64,000 nt of DNA from Haliotis asinina (lineage: Eukaryota > Mollusca > Gastropoda > Lepetellida > Haliotidae): positions 18,912,001-18,976,000 of the forward strand of contig NC_090280.1 of the NCBI RefSeq assembly GCF_037392515.1, read 5' to 3'. Position numbers and translations under genes: made by a program. The notes beneath the pieces were generated by a model, which was given only the letters and a program-made list of their open reading frames with translations, ran no database searches and had not been told where the DNA came from. This document shows, piece by piece, positions 11,727 to 23,610 of this stretch (the stretch's first letter is position 1; each line of letters opens with the position of its first letter).

Positions 11727-14700
11727 ATGATGAGAGCAGGTGTGTTTGTTGTCCTGTGTCTGTCAACATGTGTGGTATCTAAGAGGAAAGACATCATGAA
11801 GGAAGCTGGGCATATGCATAACAATGGTGTAAGTATTGCAATAACGTAAGTACTCTGTTTTGTTGTATAGCTAACATAACTGTAACACCATGGTTTTAAG
11901 TAACACATACGAAGTTAGGTGAGAGGTTGCCTAGTCGTTAAAGCGTTCGCTCGACATGCCGAAAACGTGTTCGATTTCCCAAATGGGGCTAACGTGCAAA
12001 GCCCATTGTGTCCTCCGTTATGATATCCATGGAATATTGCTAAAAGCGTCATAAAAGTACAATCAGTCACTGAAATACAAATGAGGTGGTCTAGTGGATA
12101 CAGCGTTCAGTTTTCACGTGGAAAACTGGGTTCGATTCCCATAAAGGTTTAAGGCCATACGCTGATGTCCCCGCCGCAGTAATGCTGGAGCAATGTTAAA
12201 AGCGTGATAAAACTTCACGTGCTAAATATAATAACATGTAAAGGTAATTGGGAGTGAAATGACATTTACTATAGACAGCATATTTTGAGTTTAATTGATG
12301 ACACGTGATCATGACCTAACATTCATTCTCCAGTCACTCACGCCACTCACTTCGAAACTCGATAATCCATATGACGGGTTAACGAGGCCAGGTACCTGTT
12401 GATTGTTTAACTGTGAATATTTCTGTTTAGATGTACGTGTTCAATTCTACGTTCAGGACGTATAACAAGACAATGATGATTGACTACAGTTTCCAGTTCC
12501 CTACCAACACCGTAAGTAATGGTAACATCTGAGCCTTGCCAATCCTTAGATTAACGGTTTACCTGGTGAGAGAGGAATTAGCTTAATGTGTGTTCCTTAA
12601 GGTTAAGGTTGAATACTTCTGTCTGAGGAGGCAGAAGGGTAGCCGAGTGGTTGAAGAGTTCAGTCGTCTCGCTGGAGACCCGGTTTCGTGGGTACAATGT
12701 GTGAAGCCCATTTCCGGTGTCACACGTCGTGATATTTGTGTAAAATTACTTAAAGCAGCCTTAAACTTAAAGGCACAATGTCACGCATTTGCCCTGAAGC
12801 TACCTTGGAGGGTGAAAGCAGTATTGAGAAATGCATTATTTACTTTCAGGGAAATGTGGTTTGACATAGTGCCTTTAACTCACTCATTAGTCTAAAGTGC
12901 TGTTCCGGTCATATATGTGATAATTCTGGTTTATATGATAAAACATGAAATTTGTTGATTTGAAGCAAGCCGTTGTCATGGAATATTGAAATACAGTGTG
13001 ACAAAGCCCATACTGAGTAAATCCTAGTTAAAACCCTCATGAAAAAGACAAATCAAAGTAATTTTCGGTTGTTTTCTTCACGACACCTTTCTTAGTACAA
13101 TCCAGACATGACGCTGATGATCTTCACACTGGCTGACTTTGAGGCAGATCAGACCTTGGCTGAAGGCATGGTGAGAGTCTAGCTTCAATACATCTGTTGT
13201 GGTGGTATAAGTATTTCATTTACCTGATTATAGCAAACTGTATGAAATGCGGAGATAATACCTCATCTGTGAAGATATTTTTCAAACTCGATAAGAACTA
13301 CGAATGCTGCCACTTTTGTGACATATAAAAAGAATTTCAGCGTCATTTTTCGTTGTTTTAAGTTTCTTACAAAGACTTGTAATTTCGAGTATTAATTCGT
13401 TGTTTCGAGCATTTTCTCATTCCTTCAACTTTGTTTCAAAAACGTGAACTTATGAAAATATTTTCGATGCAAAGGAAAAATAGTTAAAACAAAGAGAACA
13501 CATTCTCAGCAACGAGAAGCTTCGCTGAAAACAAATATACAACAAGAAAGAAACAAACACCCCACCCCACCCCCCAAAAAACCTCCAAAAAACAACTTCA
13601 ACATACAAAAACAGCTGAAAGGGACAACAATATATTAGCATGAAATATAAAGGTCAGACTTGCACCGCTTGAGTTTGCTTTGAAATCTAACCTACTGATG
13701 TATTAAAGTAATAATGCTACTTTTCATTATTTATTGTTACTATTATTATTATAGGGCATTTATATGGCGCACATATCGGCGCAAGTAGTACACGCTCATG
13801 TGCTTTATATGAGCAACTTTACCACAGTAGAAATTCAACTTGTCACATGTAGGTGTAACGTTGATGCATTGCTGTTTAGAGTTACGAAGACGCATTTAAC
13901 AAGTCAGTATGGCGTTACGACATCCTTGTACACGCACCAGGCAGCAAGTGCGACACCGACAGACCAGTAACCTGCAACGAGGTCATTGACATGTATCTGC
14001 CTACAAGAGACCGGTATAGGTGTGCCATTGGTAACATGGATGGAACGGTGAGTTATATAGCCTGGTTTGCTTGCCGTACGTAACAGTGTTACAGTTTCCA
14101 CTGTATAATGAGCACACGTGTGTGTGCATGCGTGTATGCGTGTATGCGTGTATGCGTGTGTAATGAAGACGGTGTCACGGTCTCAGTACCACAGCTTGGC
14201 ATACAATCTTAAAAAAAGAAACGCAAAACGCAAAATTTTGTGGAGCAATGCATTGCTTTGAGAATAACAGTCATGACAGTCATGCTGGTCAGGCGTGGTG
14301 ACTTTAGGTCTTCTTGACCTTGGACGGTCATTTGTGTGATATGTATTACAAATAAGTAAGACGCAATATTCCTACAAATTTAGTTACTGAGAAACACAAA
14401 ATAACCCTGATAATACAACACAAGCATGGTCGCGTGCTCACCACAGTCACACAAACAGCATCTCCAGCATCTGTTGTCATCTTAAGTCGAGCAACAAAAC
14501 ACTGGAGGAGTAACGTAACTGGGGATCTGTCTCTGTTTCCTGTATATGTAGAAGGACGATTATACGGCCTGAGAGCGGACTGTTGATGGTTCGATCCCCG
14601 ACCGTGTCACTCTTTAGTGTGTATACAATAAACGTCGAAACGTCGCACTGTTCACAATAAAGAAGCTGACATATACAAATCCATAAATACTGCTTTATTG

Positions 14701-16621
14701 TGCAGTTCACCTGTAAATGCTCTTCAAAGACCTGTGTATTGTTGATGCTGATTATAAGGTTACTGTTATACAGGCAATCTGGATCACCCGCTACAAGATA
14801 TGGATGTACCTAGAGTTCGAAGAACGCAAGGTAGAGTATGGAAAAGAGATGGAAAGTAGTTTTAGGGGATGCTTCAGCTTGACCAGAGAGGACAGACTGA
14901 ACTGATGCGGGTCGTAGACGCGGGCTGTTTAGACCTGAGGAACCTAGCCACGCATTGAAGTTCAGGTCGAACGTGGAATCCAACCTACGATCGTAAATTT
15001 CTGGAATGTCTTAGAGACGCAAATCTGCCTTTTGAAACGCCTCACTTTGGACGACTAGATGACCTGGGACCCGTTCCGATTACGCGATGCGTAATGACGG
15101 AGGCCAGTGTTAAAGTATGGTTGTTACGATTTCCTCGGTGTTAAGATCCCTTACTGGAACGTGGCCCTGTGCTCCAGAGTTCGAACAATATGGTACAGAG
15201 CGTTCGTAACCCTAGACCATTCGTACGCAAATGGAAAACTACAGAGTTACGACAGGTCGTAACTAGCTATTTCAATGGGTTATGTTCAGTAGGGAAGCTG
15301 TTATGCTAGCTGTTACCATTAGTCCTCTGTCAGCAGCACTGGTTTTGTGCCTTCACCAGCCCTGCTAACATACGCGCAAACGTACTGAAGTCCGTCCAGA
15401 GTCCAAACTGAACAATACTTTCTGAAACTGTCTACCAACACGAACCAATTGGACTGTGCATTTAACCTAATTTTAAACTGTTCATTATAATTGGAACCCT
15501 CGACTAGAGTGAGTGAGTGAGTTTTTTTACACTGCTTTTGGGAATATTCCAGCAAAACTAGGACGGGGGACACCAGGTATCGGCTTCACAGTGTACCCAT
15601 GTGGGGAATCGAACCAAGAAGTTTAACTACGAGGATACACCACCGTTCTCAACAGTACATGGAATTAACAAGAAAGTTCACTTCAGTTTCAGAGAGACTA
15701 CGGGGAGCTAGCCTTCGGTATTGTTATGTTCGTGATGTTTGGCGCCACTATCCTGGCCATTGTGTTTGGTCTCCTACTGGAACTGTTGGTAAGATGTTAT
15801 TAAATAACACGCAGTTTGTTCTTTTGTTTAATTGCTTCTGTAACGACGGCATTATGTAGTCAATCGGTTTTTGAACATACAACCCTGTGATCGATATAGT
15901 GAACAATGACCCATGACGTCACCTAGCCTGATCCATTTAGACATCTATCATTCTAAGCCGGAATCAGCATTAAGTATACAACGGCTGTAACGAATTCAAA
16001 GGGTTCAACAATGTGGGTTCGTTACAACCGATGTTCCTTATACGCTTTTCGACAAATATATACGTTATGTGGTCTTGACAGATTTATTTTAATGCATGAA
16101 TGACACATAGGTAAATATATAAATAAACATATTTTCAAAAATCACATAAAAACAGCATTTCGTTATATCCGCTAGTTTGTCATAACGTGCGTAGTTTAAT
16201 GAATTATATATGTAAGTGACGAATAGAATGGAAAGGGACGGATTTAAATATACATTTAAAACATATATATTTTAACATGCGTTTTGCTTCTCAACAGCGA
16301 AAATATACACGGAAATCTCAGCAAGAAGAAGGTAAGACTTCCTGTACAATACAGACCAAGTGCATCTGTGCATTTGTTAAAATATGTTTTAATTTGTCGA
16401 CTAAATTGATTGATAGCTTACTCAAACTGCTGAATACGTTTTGAGCGTATCGTCAAAATTCAAGGTATAAATACGAAGTTTCTCTGTATTTCACAACACT
16501 TTGACAGAACAATAGAATCTACATGAGTATATTTTTCAATTATATTGCAGTGATCACAGACGACATATCATTAACGGAATATAATGATATGGACAATGAA
16601 CCAGGAATGATCACCATCTAG
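11727..16621 (+). CDS. Unrecognised type I membrane protein, complete eight-exon gene
   Basis: Exons 11727-11828, 12431-12511, 13096-13170, 13880-14047, 14774-14830, 15693-15788, 16298-16331 and 16551-16621 join without a stop to give 227 residues. All junctions are phase 0 except the last (phase 1). Exon 1 starts MMRAGVFVVLCLSTCVVS, a signal peptide. The ectodomain is about 140 residues in four short exons, with N-glycosylation sites NST and NKT, and cysteines at P-G-S-K-C, V-T-C-N and Y-R-C-A. Exon 6 is the membrane span (FGIVMFVMFGATILAIVFGL), followed by basic RKYTRK. The tail holds E-Y-N-D-M, a YxxM motif, and the protein ends MITI. The start is the first of two adjacent ATGs. No Ig, FN3, lectin or other family signature is visible, so the function is unknown; a small surface receptor or ligand is inference. 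It is a tandem paralogue of the gene ending at 4542, with a different tail. Confidence 0.7.
11921..12071 (+). repeat. SINE-A in intron 1 of the membrane-protein gene
   Basis: CTAGTCGTTAAAGCGTTCGC head and GGAATATTGCTAAAAGCG tail. Confidence 0.6.
12083..12218 (+). repeat. SINE-A in the same intron
   Basis: GTGGTCTAGTGGATACAGCG head and GGGTTCGATTCCCAT B box, 11 bp after the previous copy. Confidence 0.6.
12631..12892 (+). repeat. SINE-A in intron 2, split by a MITE
   Basis: GGGTAGCCGAGTGGTTGAAG head; the tail at 12761-12892 is interrupted by the 104-bp TTAA element. Confidence 0.65.
12771..12874. mobile_element. 104-bp MITE with TTAA target duplication, inside a SINE
   Basis: Ends are inverted repeats: left AGGCACAATGTCA, right read backwards AGGCACTATGTCA. 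TTAA flanks both sides (12767-12770 and 12875-12878). Removing the element and one TTAA restores the expected SINE-A tail, so it inserted into that SINE. TTAA duplication is typical of piggyBac-type transposases; the family assignment is inference. Confidence 0.6.
14112..14160. repeat. TGTATGCG microsatellite
   Basis: Four units of GTGTATGC in intron 4 of the complete membrane-protein gene. Confidence 0.75.
15508..15645 (-). repeat. SINE-A in intron 5 of the membrane-protein gene
   Basis: Reads GAGTGAGTGAGTGAGTTT at its tail end and CATGTGGGGAATCGAACC at the B box; ends about 50 bp before the transmembrane exon. Confidence 0.6.
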
Positions 16622-16782
16622 ACATCCAGATGTGGACACAGAGACGCTGTGCGTGGAAGTAGGGACTGTCAGAGTTAGAGCTACTCAGAGGACTCGCAGA
16701 ACTAGCAATTATACGTTTTTATATTGATATGATGAATGTTTTATTCAGTAAAAACGCCACCGCATGTACACGTGATTTTGTA

Positions 16783-16788
16783 AATAAA
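16783..16788 (+). promoter_or_regulatory. Polyadenylation signal of the complete membrane-protein gene
   Basis: AATAAA 162 bp after the TAG stop, with no closer candidate. Confidence 0.45.
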
Positions 16789-16903
16789 ACGTCTTTCTAT
16801 TTTATTTAAGAAAGAAGACAAAAACGACCGACACTTGATCCGTGTGAAATGAGAAATATCCGTGTCAACTTGTAACAAGGAACGTCATAAGATCATGAGG
16901 AAA

Positions 16904-17055
16904 AGGGTTATGGTTTTACGTCGCTTTTAGAATATTCCCGTGCGGCGAGGGAAACCAGAAATTGGCTATACATATTGTATCCATATGGGGAATCGAACCC
17001 AGGTCTTCAGCGTGACGAGTGGACACCTTAGCCACTAGGCTAGCCAACCGCCCCG
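16904..17055 (-). repeat. SINE-A after the membrane-protein gene
   Basis: ATGGGGAATCGAACCCAGGT and TAGCCACTAGGCTAGCCAAC mark the inverted head. Confidence 0.65.
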
Positions 17056-17261
17056 TATATGATAACAAGGAAACAAGCACATGATGTTCAGCTTTATAAA
17101 TGGAACATACTAGACGCAGTTACTCTACGCACATACCATATTGATATTTTACAGGGGCTTCAAAAAGTATGTAACCATTTCTGTAGTTGTGGGTGGAGAG
17201 AGAGATGTTATCTGCAATTCCGAAAACGCCTCTGTTGATACTGACATCAACATTCCAGGGT

Positions 17262-17427
17262 GAATGAGTGAGTATCGATTTCCGTACTTTTTATTAGTTT
17301 AATTAATCTCGCGACAGGGGGCATCAGAAATTGGCTATACCTATTGCACCTATGTGAAGAATCGAACCCGGCTCTTCAGTGGAAAGAACGAACACTATAT
17401 ATAGCGCCTAGATACCCCACCGTCTCC
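17262..17427 (-). repeat. SINE-A, diverged
   Basis: GAATGAGTGAG end, AAGAATCGAACCCGGCTCTT B box. Confidence 0.55.
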
Positions 17428-17671
17428 GATGTTTCAGTATGATGTCATTTTAAGAAGTGCTTGATTAAAGAAATTTCAATCTTTATGTATTTGTGTGAAA
17501 GAGACATAAGCAGATATATTTCCGTTTGATATCTGAACAAATGCTGCATTGTTACATGAGCGGCAAATATATGATCTTCATGATGATGCCATATACATAC
17601 TTGGGGGTATTCTAAATAGACTGTCAAAATGATAGGACACAAAGACAAATACATTGTTATTTTTTTCAAAT

Positions 17672-17803
17672 GGGTGAGTGAGTTGATTTTAACAATATTC
17701 CAGACCTGAAATGGTCTTCACGCACGGAACCCATGTGTGGAATCGAACCCGGGTCTTCAGTGAGACGAGCGAAAGCCTTAACCACTAGGCCGCTCCAACC
17801 GCT
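17672..17803 (-). repeat. SINE-A
   Basis: GGTGAGTGAGTTGATTTTAA and TGTGGAATCGAACCCGGGTC, with the head AACCACTAGGCCGCTCC. Confidence 0.6.
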
Positions 17804-18110
17804 GTTTTCAGTGAAGTTCGTACTGTGAAACAACTTGATAAAAACGTACTTTGTGCAACAGGTACTGTAATGAAGACATTCCGAGTTATGTCCCCTTGTG
17901 ACTTAAAGTCTGTCGCACACCAGGACTGGTTCGCATGTAAAGTACCGGGGTTTTGTGTATTTTTTCTGTTCTTTGGAAGAAAGTAAGCAGTCTTAAAATT
18001 AGAAAGGAAAATATATCCAAGTCTCATGCGTAATAAACATACTAGGACCTTGTAACTTTATTCCTCTCATCATGACTAACTGACTTCCTTGATGCGTGTC
18101 ATCATGTGCT

Positions 18111-18168
18111 GCTGAGTGACTGAATTCGGTTTTAGACGCTTTTAGCAATATTCCAGCAATTGCTGTTT
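18111..18168 (-). repeat. SINE-A tail fragment
   Basis: Only GAGTGACTGAATTC...GCAATATTCCAGCAAT remains. Confidence 0.4.
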
Positions 18169-18481
18169 GACATCTACTAGCGTAATGTTAGGTGTCCTGA
18201 AACAGTAAAGTGTGGGACGCAAAGGTTTCTTGAAGAGATAACAACGCGAGCAAATGCAACTGTACTGCATAAAGGATGATTTCTGTTCATTAGGAACGAA
18301 TATGTGGACCACCAGTTTATTGTTCTGTAGATTTATTTATCACTAATGTCAACACGTAAACTTAGATGGAAATAGGAGGGACCAGAAAGCTAGCACGTAT
18401 GTCAAAAGTTGTCTCCCCTGTGACCATGCGCATGGCCTATGAGCGGGATATACGAGAGGGGAACATTGCTCTTGTCCTCGA

Positions 18482-18645
18482 TGGTTGGTTGGTTGTAGTT
18501 TAACGCGACTTTCAGCAATATTCCACCTATATGGCTGCTCTCTCTAAACCAGACAACTTCGTGAGCGTTGATCTACGCGACTGGGATACGATGACTAAGT
18601 CAGCGAGCCTGACTACCTCTTACGACAAGCATATTGTCTAGTTGT
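18482..18645 (-). repeat. SINE-B
   Basis: GCAATATTCCACCTATATGG at the tail and TACCTCTTACGACAAGCATA near the head. Confidence 0.55.
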
Positions 18646-19021
18646 AGTCTAATGGTGGGTTGAAGTGATATTAGTTTGGTTCTTTTTGTTGAGTCAGAAA
18701 TTTTAGACCAGAGCCATCACAAAATACAAAAATTAAAAATTGAAGAGAACACACAAAATAAATATTGTAGGCTAATCAGGAATATCTGTGTACCGGACAA
18801 AGTCATGACAATGAATATAACACGGTTTCATCTTTTGTTAGAGGTGACACTAGGTGACACTTAAGTAAATAATCTTTTATGCTAAAGTATGTTCCCACTA
18901 ATGACACATGACATGGACATAAAAGTAATTATCACTGATTGATACAAAAGTTGGAATGGTCATGAAACAAATAAAAGCAATTAAACAAAGACTAACACAG
19001 TGTACTTGTAGACAACAAGCT

Positions 19022-19535
19022 GTTGTTATATAGATTGATAGATTGATTGGATATGTATATAGCGCACATATCCACGCACTAGTGCATGCTCAAGGCGCTG
19101 GTATTTTTCCCTCGATCACCGGATGTCAATCTCAACAGCACATCGTATTTCAATCTCAACTCCCTGGGGAGTATACAACTGTTGCTGCCACTAGGCGCAC
19201 CGAGTTTATTGTCTCTCTCTCATCCTAACGAGGTACCCAGTTGACAGCTGGGTGGACTGGGGCACATAGTCACAGCACTTTGTCCAAGTTTACTGCACGT
19301 TGCTGTACCCGCAACTAGGTGTATGCAGGTGTTCATGTGGCCACCATCTGGTCATATACCAACGGATTCGTGGATTCTTTTAGGTGCACAGGGTTGTGTA
19401 CTGTACAGTAGGGGTTGTGACAACACTGAAAGAGTCTGCACACAAAGTTGACTCCACGGGTTTTACACCTGGTCACAGGTAGGCTCGATCCCGAAACCTC
19501 AACCTTAGCCAGCTCGCCCACCATGCCCCATATTT
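19022..19535 (-). repeat. Interspersed repeat of unknown class
   Basis: Starts near TATAGCGCACATATCCACGC, and includes GAAAGAGTCTGCACACAAAG and a CTCGATCCCGAAACC box near its end. Another copy of the first part is at 13735-13815 (TATGGCGCACATATCGGCGC). I remember such sequences from invertebrate genomes but cannot name the family. The strand is a guess. Confidence 0.4.
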
Positions 19536-20049
19536 CAATGCATAAATGAACGTACAACGAAGGTTTAATTAAACTTCAGACTTCAGACTATCATTGCCCA
19601 AACCCACACCCTTCTCGCAAATACGAAAAAAAAATCCGACTTGATATATAACTACCTAGACGGTGTTTGAACAGCTGATCGTTTGACAATATGTACATAA
19701 CGGGAAACTTACCAATTTTAATCTGAACAATGTTATACATGAAGACACGTAGAAGTTTATAAAAAACATAGGTAAATGTTATGAAAAATTGGTGAAAGTT
19801 TCCTCAGATATTCGCTTTCTCGAAAGGTGAATACATTCACATGATATTATTATAAATACCCCTATTTCGGAATGTTTGGAATCTTCGGTCTCAGCTGAAA
19901 TGATGGCCATGAATGTCGGTGTGTTTAAATCTTGACCTCACTTGAAAATGTGGGCCAGAAGTAGAGCTACAGCTGCGCTGATAATCGTGTTCTTCTTTGC
20001 TGTTAATCTGTTACATCCTGAGGATTCTGAAATATCCATAGAGCAAATA

Positions 20050-20050
20050 G

Positions 20051-20088
<38 letters not shown>

Positions 20089-20391
20089 GTCGTCGTCGTC
20101 GTCGTCATCATCGTCGTCATCATCACCATCATCATCACCATCATCACAATCACCATCATCATCATCACCATCATCATCATCATCGTCGTCGTCGTCATCA
20201 TCACCATCATCATCACCATCATCACAATCACCATCATCATCATCATCACCATCATCATCATCATCGTCGTCGTCATCATCGTCGTTATCATCACCATCAT
20301 CATCACCATCATCACAATCACCACCATCATCATCATCATCATCGTCGTCGTCGTCGTCGTCATCATCGTCGTCATCATCACAATCACCATC

Positions 20392-20423
<32 letters not shown>

Positions 20424-20619
20424 CATCATCGTCGTCGTTGTCGTCATCATCGTCGTCATCATCACAATCACCATCATCATCATCATCATCATCGTCGTCG
20501 TCATCATCGTCGTCATCATCACCATCATCATCACCATCATCACAATCACCACCATCATCATCATCATCATCGTCGTCGTCGTCGTCGTCATCATCGTCGT
20601 CATCATCACAATCACCATC

Positions 20620-20651
<32 letters not shown>

Positions 20652-20696
20652 CGTCGTCGTCGTTGTCGTCATCATCGTCGTCATCATCACAATCAC

Positions 20697-20727
<31 letters not shown>

Positions 20728-20728
20728 T
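20050..20728. repeat. ATC/GTC trinucleotide array, about 680 bp
   Basis: ATC runs punctuated by GTC blocks and by ACC and ACA interruptions, in a recurring order that points to higher-order duplication. The long frames on both strands are repeat translations, not genes. Confidence 0.9.
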
Positions 20729-21152
20729 TGACGCTAAATGTCTCCCTCTCATTAAAAATGTCATCGGCACATCATATACCGTATCATTTCAACACATGTG
20801 CTGACGTAGATAGTTAATATACAAAGGTCTCCCATAACCACATGCTCGTTTATGTTTTCTGTGTTGTTCCTTATTTACCACCCGTCACATATGGTGCTAA
20901 AATGTGAGAAAAATGTGAACCAAATATGAGCAATAAACATATTGTTATATTTAAAAGCACCAGTGAAATTTAACACCAGCTCAGTCGAAAAAAAAGACGG
21001 AATTCAGAATGTCATTGCCAAATCCCAAACGCTTCTTGGCTGTTCTTTACACCTTGGAAGAGATGTACCCCGAATGTACATACATACAGCTAACTACCTG
21101 GGTAGATAGATAGGGCGGAGAGGAGATATCAACACAACCTGTGATAATTTAC

Positions 21153-23108
21153 CATGGCAAGCCGTGAAACACGTGACAGTTACAGTCTCGCTCTGACCCA
21201 CTGAGCCTCCACCCGCCAACAACAGGAAGTAGTACAATGTGTTTGACTGGAGCTCGGAAAGAACGAGTGTCTGTCGTGTCTGGGACTTGTCTGTGTCTGA
21301 TGTTATGTTGGTTCACACAGTTGAGCCAGGGTGACGATAAGAGAGAACAAAACCCTCCGTACGAGGATCAGTATCGGTCCACTGTATGTTAACACTGGAC
21401 GCTGTATGCGCTGTGCAGTAGAAATCAGTTGGAGAGGAGAGTTTCATATCTGAAAAGAAACGAGTCCATTAGATCACACTTTTGTCCCAAGGAACACACA
21501 TGCACTTAACAATAGCCGTGGCAGTAATACTTGTTCACGGTAACGTTCTGCAATACTCACCAGAAGGAATGGGCGTTGTGGTGGATGTTGATCCTGGAAA
21601 TGTAATTGATCTTTAATTGATAAGAGATGTCGTGATCAAATGCCTAATCACAAACTATTTCGGCAAACCTGTATGTCCACTCTTATAAGACCAACGTGTT
21701 ATATATTACTTTACAATTGTTTTTATATATATGAACTTTCCTCATGATGATCACATGGACAGTGTGAAACCGGTTAGAATTGAAGAAATAATAACTGTAC
21801 CAAGGATCTTCAGACCTTTGACTTCTGTGTGTATATCACTTGGACCATTCATTGTTTATATATATATGTATAATTATGCATATGCAGTCAGTGTGTTTAG
21901 TTAAGAATATCAATATTGCAAATATTCATATGCATACATGTTGAATATTCCAAATTTTCAAATAGATATTCTAGACCTTTGTTTATCTGGACACTGTTTA
22001 TATGGAATATTACCAACAACATATACTGTCTTGTTTGCGCTGTAATCCGGACTTAAGACAGAACACCTGAACTGTCTTCCATTGTCAAGATTCGAGATTG
22101 TATGCACCAGCGTAGACGCCCCTGTATACTGACAGTCTGTTGATGGCGTAGGTAATGTTTTGTTCGTTGGGGTAGCGTGTCCAGGAGCTGAACTCGTTGT
22201 CTATAGATCGCCACTCCCATGTCCACAGGTTCTGGAGGTTGTCCTCATCAAACACGTTCCCAATTCTTCCTGTACATCTGAATGAGATGCGCTGACCATC
22301 GTCATACTGGAGCCTATCAGGAGTTGGGAACATCTCTATCTGTTCTGGGTAGGCTGTGAGAAACAGAAACTGTGTCTGTGCATGTTTGGGGTTATTTGCG
22401 ACAAGGAATGTAAATATTACGAAACACAGGTACACGTTTATATTTAGCGTTTTCTTAGTATCCGTGTAGATCCGAGGTAGAATTGATCTTCAACCTGTCT
22501 CTGTCGTAAGCGGCGACTAACGGGATCGGGACTGGATGACACATGTCATCGTCTGCCAGTAGCTTAGATCGATGATCATGATGTTGATCAGTTGATTCTC
22601 TGTCCAGACTCAATTATTTACAGACCGCCATCATTTAGTATTGCCGGAATATTGCCCAGTGCGGCAATAAATAACAACCAAACCAAACTAACACTATAAT
22701 TACAGTTCATATAAACATACGCACTTCTAGCTGTGATGTTACTTGTTGCCTCATCACTTCCAGCTGTCCCCGCCAAGTAGAACGTGTTGCAGTAGTATGT
22801 AGAAGCAGCATCATCACATCTCAGATCTGTCAGGACGAACTGTATACTGCCTGTTGCTCCACTAATAGACCCCGAGGCTGTCATTCGCTGTTGTAGACTT
22901 GTGTCCACTACTTGTACAGACGAATCGGTGTTGGTCATTCGTATTATAGGCTGCTTGTTGCCAGAAACAGACTTCTTGCCTATCTCTATGTTAAACACGT
23001 GTGTTATCCCAAGTGCATCTGGGCTACAACCCACAGTCAACTGAGATGTTGGATTGCTACCTCCAGTTACTATTTGACTTGGTGATGCGGTCAGACTTGC
23101 CCCGATTA
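21153..23108 (-). pseudogene. Decayed copy of the Ig-Ig-FN3 gene
   Basis: Exon-like blocks on the minus strand, in transcription order: Ig1 22725-23108, Ig2 22014-22353, a short Thr/Pro linker exon 21561-21593 and FN3 21153-21449. Each matches the gene at 37546-42373 closely, keeps splice signals and phase 1, and shares intron sequence with it. Ig1 is open. Ig2 lacks 11 bp near 22150 relative to the other copy, which shifts the frame, and FN3 has TGA at 21313-21315 where the other copy has TGG. No signal-peptide exon was found. A truncated secreted Ig1 product cannot be excluded, but the full architecture cannot be made. One linker exon of the intact copy was not found here. Confidence 0.7.
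22478..22690 (+). repeat. SINE-B between Ig1 and Ig2 of the decayed Ig copy
   Basis: TCGTAAGCGGCGACTAACGG and AGTGCGGCAATAAATAA. The intact gene has a copy at the same intron position (39714-39880). Confidence 0.6.
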
Positions 23109-23610
23109 CTGAACAAGACAAAATAGACATAATAGGTAAAATAGATAATAAAATGCAAAAATAACTGAAAAGACAAAAAGGTCATCACAAACGAGAAGTG
23201 GAGCAATCGGTAACATATGAAGCGATTCACAGATTAAATAGTCTGCTGTGAATAATGTATGTCAGGGTAGCAGAAATGATGTTATGCTGTTAAATGAGGT
23301 TCGCACAGACAACACATTCAATAGTCCTTTTCATATTTTGCGATTGTGAATATTTTAAACCTCCTCACCACCCGAAGCGGATGCTTCGTCCAACAAATAT
23401 CATGAAAATAATAAACACAGAGAATATGACATGCTGTTAACAATGTACAGGTGACGCCATTTTCTCGAAAGCTATATGTTTCAACGAAACGTAGTACATT
23501 GAGGTTAGTATAGTGCATATGAACACTGAGCAGGTGGTCTGTTCCATGCAGCAAACAGGACGCCTTGTAAAAAGGTAATAACATGGTCTGTGGTGTTTTT
23601 TGTAATCACC

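Larger units (their letters stand above)
16622..21152. other. Intergenic region with SINEs, a long interspersed repeat and a GAT array
   Basis: Minus-strand SINE copies (16904-17055, 17262-17427, 17672-17803, 18111-18168, 18482-18645), a 500-bp interspersed repeat (19022-19535) and the GAT/GTC array (20050-20728). No exon seen. Confidence 0.5.

Noticed and set aside
14930-15300. Possible inverted-repeat element in intron 5 of the membrane-protein gene
   Set aside because: There are some complementary patches (for example GATTACGCGATGCGTAAT), but I could not define two matching ends.
19938-20817. Very long open frames on both strands (Met/Thr-, Ile/Val- and Ser-rich)
   Set aside because: They are translations of the GAT/GTC microsatellite; open frames on both strands are expected from the repeat.
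21153-23108. Treating the left Ig-Ig-FN3 blocks as extra exons of the intact gene
   Set aside because: The frame-shifting 11-bp deletion and the stop in FN3, with shared intron sequence, fit a separate decayed duplicate better.
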